DNA of 63,984 nt from Holophagaceae bacterium. Lineage in GTDB: Bacteria > Acidobacteriota > Holophagae > Holophagales > Holophagaceae. How positions within the stretch are numbered: the stretch's first letter is position 1; every line of letters begins with the position of its first letter. A program made the translations under genes and the position numbers. Below, piece by piece: positions 59,521 through 63,984 of the stretch. The notes below the pieces were generated by a model. It worked only from the letters and a program-made list of their open reading frames with translations. It made no database searches and was not told where the DNA came from. The stretch lies in NCBI GenBank assembly GCA_025357545.1, contig JANXPB010000165.1, positions 1-63,984 on the forward strand, given 5' to 3'.

Positions 59521-60342
59521 TCAAGACTTGAAATAGGAATACAACCCTTGCGCCGTGATGCGCCGGATAGCTTCGATCTGCGGCGTGATCTGGGGGGCGG
59601 TGCCCGTGGTCTTGTTGAGGTCCAGCAGAATCGGTTCGCCGTGGTGGAGCACATAGTCGAATTTTCCGTAATCGAACTTCAGCCGCCTGCGCAGCTCGAT
59701 GATACGGGGATGGACCGCCACGGATTCACTGAAGACCTTGGTCTCGGATTTGACGATGGGAACATTCGCGCCCACCCGGGTGCAGGTGGCCTGATCCCCC
59801 AGGAACTGGTACATGCGGACGTGGAAGCGGCCGTCTTCCATTTCCGGCAAGAAGCGCTGCACCACCAGGTCGGGGCTTGCGAAGGCCCCGTCGGGAACCT
59901 CCTGGATGCGGTCGTAAACCCGGTAATCCAGAGGGGATCTGAACAGCGGCTCCAGCCCCTTCGCATCCAACCGGGGCAAGCCTCGCAAGGCCTCGGGATG
60001 CCCCGCGAAATTACGCTCGGATTTCACGATGACCGGCCCCTGCCAATCATCTCCGCGGTGCACCAGATGGGTGCTGAAGGTCGACTTGCGGATGTCCCGG
60101 ACTCGGCCGTTCAGGGCGATGGGGTAGCGCCCAGCAATAGCCAGATAATCATCTGGCACCACCGAAAGATCCACGTGCAGAAGCACCAGGTCCGCGGCCA
60201 CAAATTCCTGGCAGCCGAAGACCGGAAATACATCATGGCCATCCCGACGCCAATGCGAGGCCAGCTGGGTGATCGAGTAGCCCGACAGATCCATGGTCCG
60301 GTCAACTTCATGGAACAGGATCGCGATGCGCCGAGGCTTCAA
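59521..60342 (-). CDS. ATP-grasp-like protein
   Basis: A 273-residue protein. The C-terminal block YGKFDYVLHHGEPILLDLNK, with acid residues and Asn-Lys in metal-binding positions, is typical of ATP-grasp enzymes. VIVKSERNFAGHPE fits the ATP-binding Lys strand. The N-terminal ~110 residues are unusual. The substrate is unknown, but carboxylate-amine or -thiol ligation is the family chemistry. The start is TTG at 60342, behind GAAGGGG. It lies 46 bases after the CoA-binding gene and may share its transcript. Confidence 0.65.
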   Translation of the reverse strand: MKPRRIAILFHEVDRTMDLSGYSITQLASHWRRDGHDVFPVFGCQEFVAADLVLLHVDLSVVPDDYLAIAGRYPIALNGRVRDIRKSTFSTHLVHRGDDWQGPVIVKSERNFAGHPEALRGLPRLDAKGLEPLFRSPLDYRVYDRIQEVPDGAFASPDLVVQRFLPEMEDGRFHVRMYQFLGDQATCTRVGANVPIVKSETKVFSESVAVHPRIIELRRRLKFDYGKFDYVLHHGEPILLDLNKTTGTAPQITPQIEAIRRITAQGLYSYFKS

Positions 60343-60388
60343 GCCCTGCCCCTTCGGATTGGGGAGCCTGCTCCGATGGCCATCTCGC

Positions 60389-60811
60389 TCACTCGTGGTA
60401 GTGGGCCAGCACCAGAAAACACGGGCCGCCAGCGATGACTTCCATGCCTGCGTCCTCGGCCATCTTCACGGCCGCCTCGCTCTCGGCCCCGGGCTGCATC
60501 CAGACCATGCGCACCCCAGCCGCGGCGGCGGCCTCAACCACCTGTTCAGTGATGGCGGGCGGCGTGATGATGGAGATCGCCCGCAGCTTCACCGGCACGT
60601 CCGCAAGGGAGGCATAGGCCTTCAGGCCTTCGATCTCCGTGGCCCTCGGGTTGATGGGGTAGACTTCCAGCCCGTGCTGCTGGTAGGCCCGCAGCACCTT
60701 GTTGCCGTACTTGTCCCGGTTCGAGCTGGCGCCCACCACCGCGTAGGGGCCTGCGGCCATGAAGGATTTGATGCGTTCGTCGAGGCTGCTGGGCATTGTG
60801 CTGCTGGGCAT
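60389..60811 (-). CDS. CoA-binding domain protein
   Basis: A 140-residue YccU-type protein made of one CoA-binding Rossmann domain (YAVVGASSNRDKYGNKVLRA, VYPINPRATEIEGLKAYASL, AGVRMVWMQPGAESEAA). It lacks the ligase domains of succinyl-CoA synthetase. GGAG lies six bases before the ATG. It is followed by an ATP-grasp-like gene, a pairing that recalls the two halves of acyl-CoA synthetases but is not proof of a complex. Confidence 0.9.
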   Translation of the reverse strand: MPSSTMPSSLDERIKSFMAAGPYAVVGASSNRDKYGNKVLRAYQQHGLEVYPINPRATEIEGLKAYASLADVPVKLRAISIITPPAITEQVVEAAAAAGVRMVWMQPGAESEAAVKMAEDAGMEVIAGGPCFLVLAHYHE

Positions 60812-60913
60812 GGGGCTCCTGACTGCCTTCCAGAATCGGAAGAGCTGAATCTATCATCCAGCGGATTTGGACGGAGATAAAAGGCTCGGTCTGCGAGGAA
60901 TTCAAACGCCGTT

Positions 60914-63900
60914 TCAGCCTTTCAATCCCTGCAGGGTGCGCACTTTCGTCTCACCCCGGAGCGTCTCCACCGCCTCGCAGGCCGCCAGGGCCGCGTTGAG
61001 GTTGGTGAGGCAGGGGATCTTCAGGCGCAGCGCCTCCTTGCGGATGGAGCTCTCATCGAAGTAGGCCTCCCGGCCCAGGGGCGTGTTGATGACCCAGGCG
61101 ATCTCGCCATTCTTCAGCAAGTCCACGGCGTGAGGCCGGCCCTCGTTCACTTTGAAGATGCGCCGCACCTTCAATCCGGCGGAGGCCTCCAGATGCCGCG
61201 CGGTGCCCTCGGTGGCGCAGAGCCCGAAGCCCAGGGCGCTCAATTTCCTGGCCAGTTCCGAAAGACGCGGCTTGTCCTGGTCGTTGACGCTCAGGAACAC
61301 CGTGCCGTGCAGCGGCAGCGGCACGCCCGCCGCAAGGAGCGCCTTGGCGTAGGCTTCGCCGAAGGTGTCGCCGAGACCCATCACCTCCCCGGTGGATTTC
61401 ATTTCGGGGCCCAGCACCGGATCCACTCCGGGGAACTTGGCGAAGGGGAAGACCACGCCCTTCACCGCCACCGCCAGAGCCCGGCCGTCGCTGACTTGCT
61501 GCTCCGCCAGGGATTGACCCAGGCCGATGCGCGCCGCGATGCCCGCCCAGTCCATGCCCGTGGCCTTGCTGATGAAGGGCACCGTGCGGCTGGCGCGGGG
61601 GTTGGCCTCGAGGCAGTAGGCCACGCCATCCTTGATGGCCCACTGGAGGTTCATGAGGCCGCGCACACCCAGTTCCAGGGCCAGTTTCCGGCTCTGGTCC
61701 CGAACGGTCTGGAGCATGGATTCCTCCACGCCCAGGGCCGGGAACACCGCGAAACTGTCGCCACTGTGGATGCCCGCCTCCTCGATGTGCGCCATGATGC
61801 CGGCGATGAAGACATCCGTCCCATCGCACACCAGGTCCACGTCCAGCTCCTGGGCGCCGTCCAGGTAGCGGTCCAGCAGCACCGGATGGTCCTCGTTCAC
61901 GGAAGTGGCCTCGCGCATGTAGCGGGACAGCCCTTCGTCGTCGAAGACCACCGCCATGGCGCGGCCGCCGAGAACGAAGCTGGGTCGAACCATCACCGGA
62001 TAGCCGATCTGGTGGGCCACGGTGCGGGCCTGGTCCAGGCTCCCGGCCATGCCCCACTTGGCCACGGGAATGTTGAGCCGCGAGAGTACCTGGCCGAAGC
62101 GCTCGCGATCCTCCGCATCCAGGATGGTCTGGTGGGAGGTGCCCAGCAGGGGCACGCCCTCGGCATGGAGGCGTCCCGCGAGCTTGAGTGGCGTCTGGCC
62201 GCCGAACTGCGTGAAGACGCCCAGAAGGGTGCCGTTGGCGGCTTCCCGTCGCACGATGGCCTTCACGTGCTCGTGGTTGAGGGGTTCGAAATACAGGCGG
62301 TCGGACGTATCGAAATCCGTGCTGACGGTTTCGGGATTGCAGTTGATGAGGATGGCCTCCACCCCGGAGGCGCGGATGGCCTCCACCGCCTGCACGCAGC
62401 AGCAGTCGAACTCGACCCCCTGGCCGATGCGGTTGGGGCCCGAGCCCAGCACGATGGCCTTTCGGCGGTCCGAGGGCGGCGCTTCGCTGGCGCCGGCATC
62501 ATGCTCCCAGGTGCCGTAGAGGTAGGGGGTCTCGGCCTCGAATTCCCCGGCGCAGGTGTCCACCCGCTTGAAGACCGGATGGATGCCGAGCGCGTGGCGC
62601 CGGGCCTTCACTTCCGAATCCACGCTGCCGCAGCAGTCGGCGATCTGCCCGTCGCTGAAGCCGGCACGCTTGGCCTTCTCCAGCAGTTCCGCCGGCAGCC
62701 GGTCCAGGCCGAAGCCCCGGAGCCGGCCTTCCAGCACAACGATCTCTTCCATCTCCCGCAGGAACCAGGTGTTGATGCGCGTGAGGCGGTGCAACTCCTC
62801 GACGGTATGGCCCGCCTTGAGGGCGTGGTAGAGCCAGAAGATGCGCTGGGGGCCGGGGATGATCAGGTGCTCGCGCAGCCGCGCCAGGTCCAACTTCCCT
62901 TCCAACGCGCCGCTGAGTCCCGGATGGCCTTCTTCCAGGGAGCGCAGGCCTTTCTGGAGGGCTTCTTGGAAGCTGCGGCCGATGGCCATGACTTCCCCCA
63001 CGCTCTTCATCTGCGTGCCCAGCACCTTTTCGGCTTGGGGGAATTTCTCGAAGGTGAAGCGTGGAATCTTGACGACGATGTAGTCCAGCACGGGCTCAAA
63101 GGCCGCCTTGGTGCGGCCGGTGATGACATTGGGCAGCTCCCACAAGCGGTAGCCCAGGGCCAGCTTGGTGGCCACCCAGGCGATGGGAAAGCCCGTGGCC
63201 TTGGAGGCCAGCGCCGAACTGCGCGATACCCGCGGATTCATCTCGATGACAATGATGCGGCCGTCCTCGGGGTTCAAGGCGAACTGGATGTTGGAGCCGC
63301 CGGTCTCCACGCCCACGCCGCGGATGACCGCGATGGCCGCGTTGCGCATGCGCTGGTACTCAGGGTCGGTGAGGGTGAGCGCCGGGGCCACGGTGATGCT
63401 GTCGCCGGTGTGGATGCCCATGGGGTCCAGGTTCTCGATGGAACAGATGACCTCCACGTTGTCGTCCAGGTCCCGCACCACTTCCAGTTCGAATTCCTTC
63501 CAGCCGAGGATGCTCTCTTCGATGAGCAGCTGCTTGGTGGGGGAGAGATCCAGGCCCCGCTGGCAGATGGTCTCGAATTCCTCGATGTTGTAGGCGATGC
63601 CGCCGCCGCTGCCCCCCAGTGTGAAGGAGGGCCGGATGATGGCCGGGAAGCCCGTGGCCTGCAGCAGCTCCCCGGCTTCGGCCATGGTGGTGGCAAAGCC
63701 GCCGCGGCAGGTCTCCAGGCCCAGTTCGTCCATGAGCGCCTTGAAGACTTTGCGGTCCTCGCCCCGCTCGATGGCCTCGGGCTGCGCACCGATGAGGCGC
63801 ACTCCGTGGCGCTGAAGCAGGCCGCTCTGATGGGCCTCCATGGCCAGGTTCAGGGCGGTCTGGCCTCCCACCGTGGGCAGGATCGCGTCGGGCTTTTCGA

Positions 63901-63984
63901 GCTGGATAATCTTCTCGAGCACCGCCAGCGTCAGGGGCTCGATGTAAGTGGCGTCCGCCCGGGAGGGGTCCGTCATGATGCTGG
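60914..63984 (-). CDS. carB: Carbamoyl-phosphate synthase large subunit, 5' end outside window
   Basis: The last ~1022 residues of CarB; the true start lies beyond the right edge (the sequence enters at [16 protein letters not shown], about 50 residues into the family consensus). The first ATP-grasp half has [14 protein letters not shown]. The second half has [16 protein letters not shown]-type sequence and [13 protein letters not shown]. The C-terminal regulatory MGS-like domain follows ([20 protein letters not shown]). It makes carbamoyl phosphate for pyrimidine and arginine synthesis. carA is not in the window. Confidence 0.97.
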   Translation of the reverse strand, partial: SIMTDPSRADATYIEPLTLAVLEKIIQLEKPDAILPTVGGQTALNLAMEAHQSGLLQRHGVRLIGAQPEAIERGEDRKVFKALMDELGLETCRGGFATTMAEAGELLQATGFPAIIRPSFTLGGSGGGIAYNIEEFETICQRGLDLSPTKQLLIEESILGWKEFELEVVRDLDDNVEVICSIENLDPMGIHTGDSITVAPALTLTDPEYQRMRNAAIAVIRGVGVETGGSNIQFALNPEDGRIIVIEMNPRVSRSSALASKATGFPIAWVATKLALGYRLWELPNVITGRTKAAFEPVLDYIVVKIPRFTFEKFPQAEKVLGTQMKSVGEVMAIGRSFQEALQKGLRSLEEGHPGLSGALEGKLDLARLREHLIIPGPQRIFWLYHALKAGHTVEELHRLTRINTWFLREMEEIVVLEGRLRGFGLDRLPAELLEKAKRAGFSDGQIADCCGSVDSEVKARRHALGIHPVFKRVDTCAGEFEAETPYLYGTWEHDAGASEAPPSDRRKAIVLGSGPNRIGQGVEFDCCCVQAVEAIRASGVEAILINCNPETVSTDFDTSDRLYFEPLNHEHVKAIVRREAANGTLLGVFTQFGGQTPLKLAGRLHAEGVPLLGTSHQTILDAEDRERFGQVLSRLNIPVAKWGMAGSLDQARTVAHQIGYPVMVRPSFVLGGRAMAVVFDDEGLSRYMREATSVNEDHPVLLDRYLDGAQELDVDLVCDGTDVFIAGIMAHIEEAGIHSGDSFAVFPALGVEESMLQTVRDQSRKLALELGVRGLMNLQWAIKDGVAYCLEANPRASRTVPFISKATGMDWAGIAARIGLGQSLAEQQVSDGRALAVAVKGVVFPFAKFPGVDPVLGPEMKSTGEVMGLGDTFGEAYAKALLAAGVPLPLHGTVFLSVNDQDKPRLSELARKLSALGFGLCATEGTARHLEASAGLKVRRIFKVNEGRPHAVDLLKNGEIAWVINTPLGREAYFDESSIRKEALRLKIPCLTNLNAALAACEAVETLRGETKVRTLQGLKG

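Noticed and set aside
1-63984. CRISPR array, prophage or integron
   Set aside because: No regularly spaced direct repeats, no cas, phage structural or integrase genes were seen. The only tandem repeats are inside the Sel1-type coding sequence.

Overview
This is a GC-rich, densely packed bacterial chromosome segment with about 57 protein genes, one tRNA and no phage, IS element or CRISPR array. An outer membrane is implied by a Kdo transferase (waaA), an OmpA-family protein and an OprB-like porin. Together with a monoheme c-type cytochrome, many Ser/Thr-type signalling proteins and frequent GTG/TTG starts, this suggests a Gram-negative environmental bacterium. My guess is Acidobacteriota (Holophaga/Geothrix-like), but no rRNA is present to confirm it.

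Layout. 1-6.5 kb: a broken exported-protein gene coupled to a metallo-beta-lactamase-fold hydrolase, a secreted protein, a slipin, a glyoxalase-II-like hydrolase, two membrane proteins and uvrC. 6.5-14.7 kb: a repeat-rich Sel1 protein, two overlapping four-helix membrane proteins, scpA, an OB-fold lipoprotein, a YecH-family protein, a monoheme cytochrome, lipA, a Cys/Lys-rich exported peptide and a 2-hydroxyacid dehydrogenase. 14.7-23.7 kb: a Gcr-family membrane protein, tandem DUF2911 proteins, queE with an SDR, and an operon of a PDZ/multi-TM/GAF/PP2C phosphatase, a two-TM coiled-coil protein and a SirB1-like protein. 23.7-32 kb: malic enzyme-phosphotransacetylase, an FtsX-like protein, a propeller-like lipoprotein, a DUF4388 protein, ribB with a decayed ribA half, a cNMP-binding protein, thioredoxin and a receiver-HATPase protein. 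32-41 kb: an inverted-repeat element, waaA, a G3E GTPase, a short glycerate kinase, a PEGA-domain Ser/Thr kinase, an ABC-F ATPase, OmpA and tRNA-Arg(CCT). 41-48.4 kb: a membrane protein, dCMP deaminase, an enoyl reductase-like MDR protein, beta-oxidation fadN-fadA and a lone MoxR. 48.4-53 kb: a structured leader followed by a double-permease/ATPase/porin transport operon. 53-64 kb: an EamA transporter, pseudopilin-dacB, an HD-GYP protein, an orphan acyltransferase, PAP2, an ATP-grasp protein, a CoA-binding protein and the 3' part of carB.

Working together. Housekeeping genes (uvrC, scpA, lipA, queE, maeB, trxA, waaA, carB, fadN/fadA, dacB) alternate with a notable density of signalling parts: a Ser/Thr kinase, a PP2C phosphatase, an RsbW-like HATPase, HD-GYP, DUF4388, cNMP-binding and a Thr-motif array protein. 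Items most worth a second look are the Shine-Dalgarno-sequestering leader at 48.47 kb with its substrate-binding-protein-less transporter operon, the Thr-motif repeat protein at 6.5-8.5 kb, the MITE-like palindrome at 32.2 kb, and enzymes with altered key residues (the ribB-linked GCHII domain, HD-GYP, the FabD-like protein).
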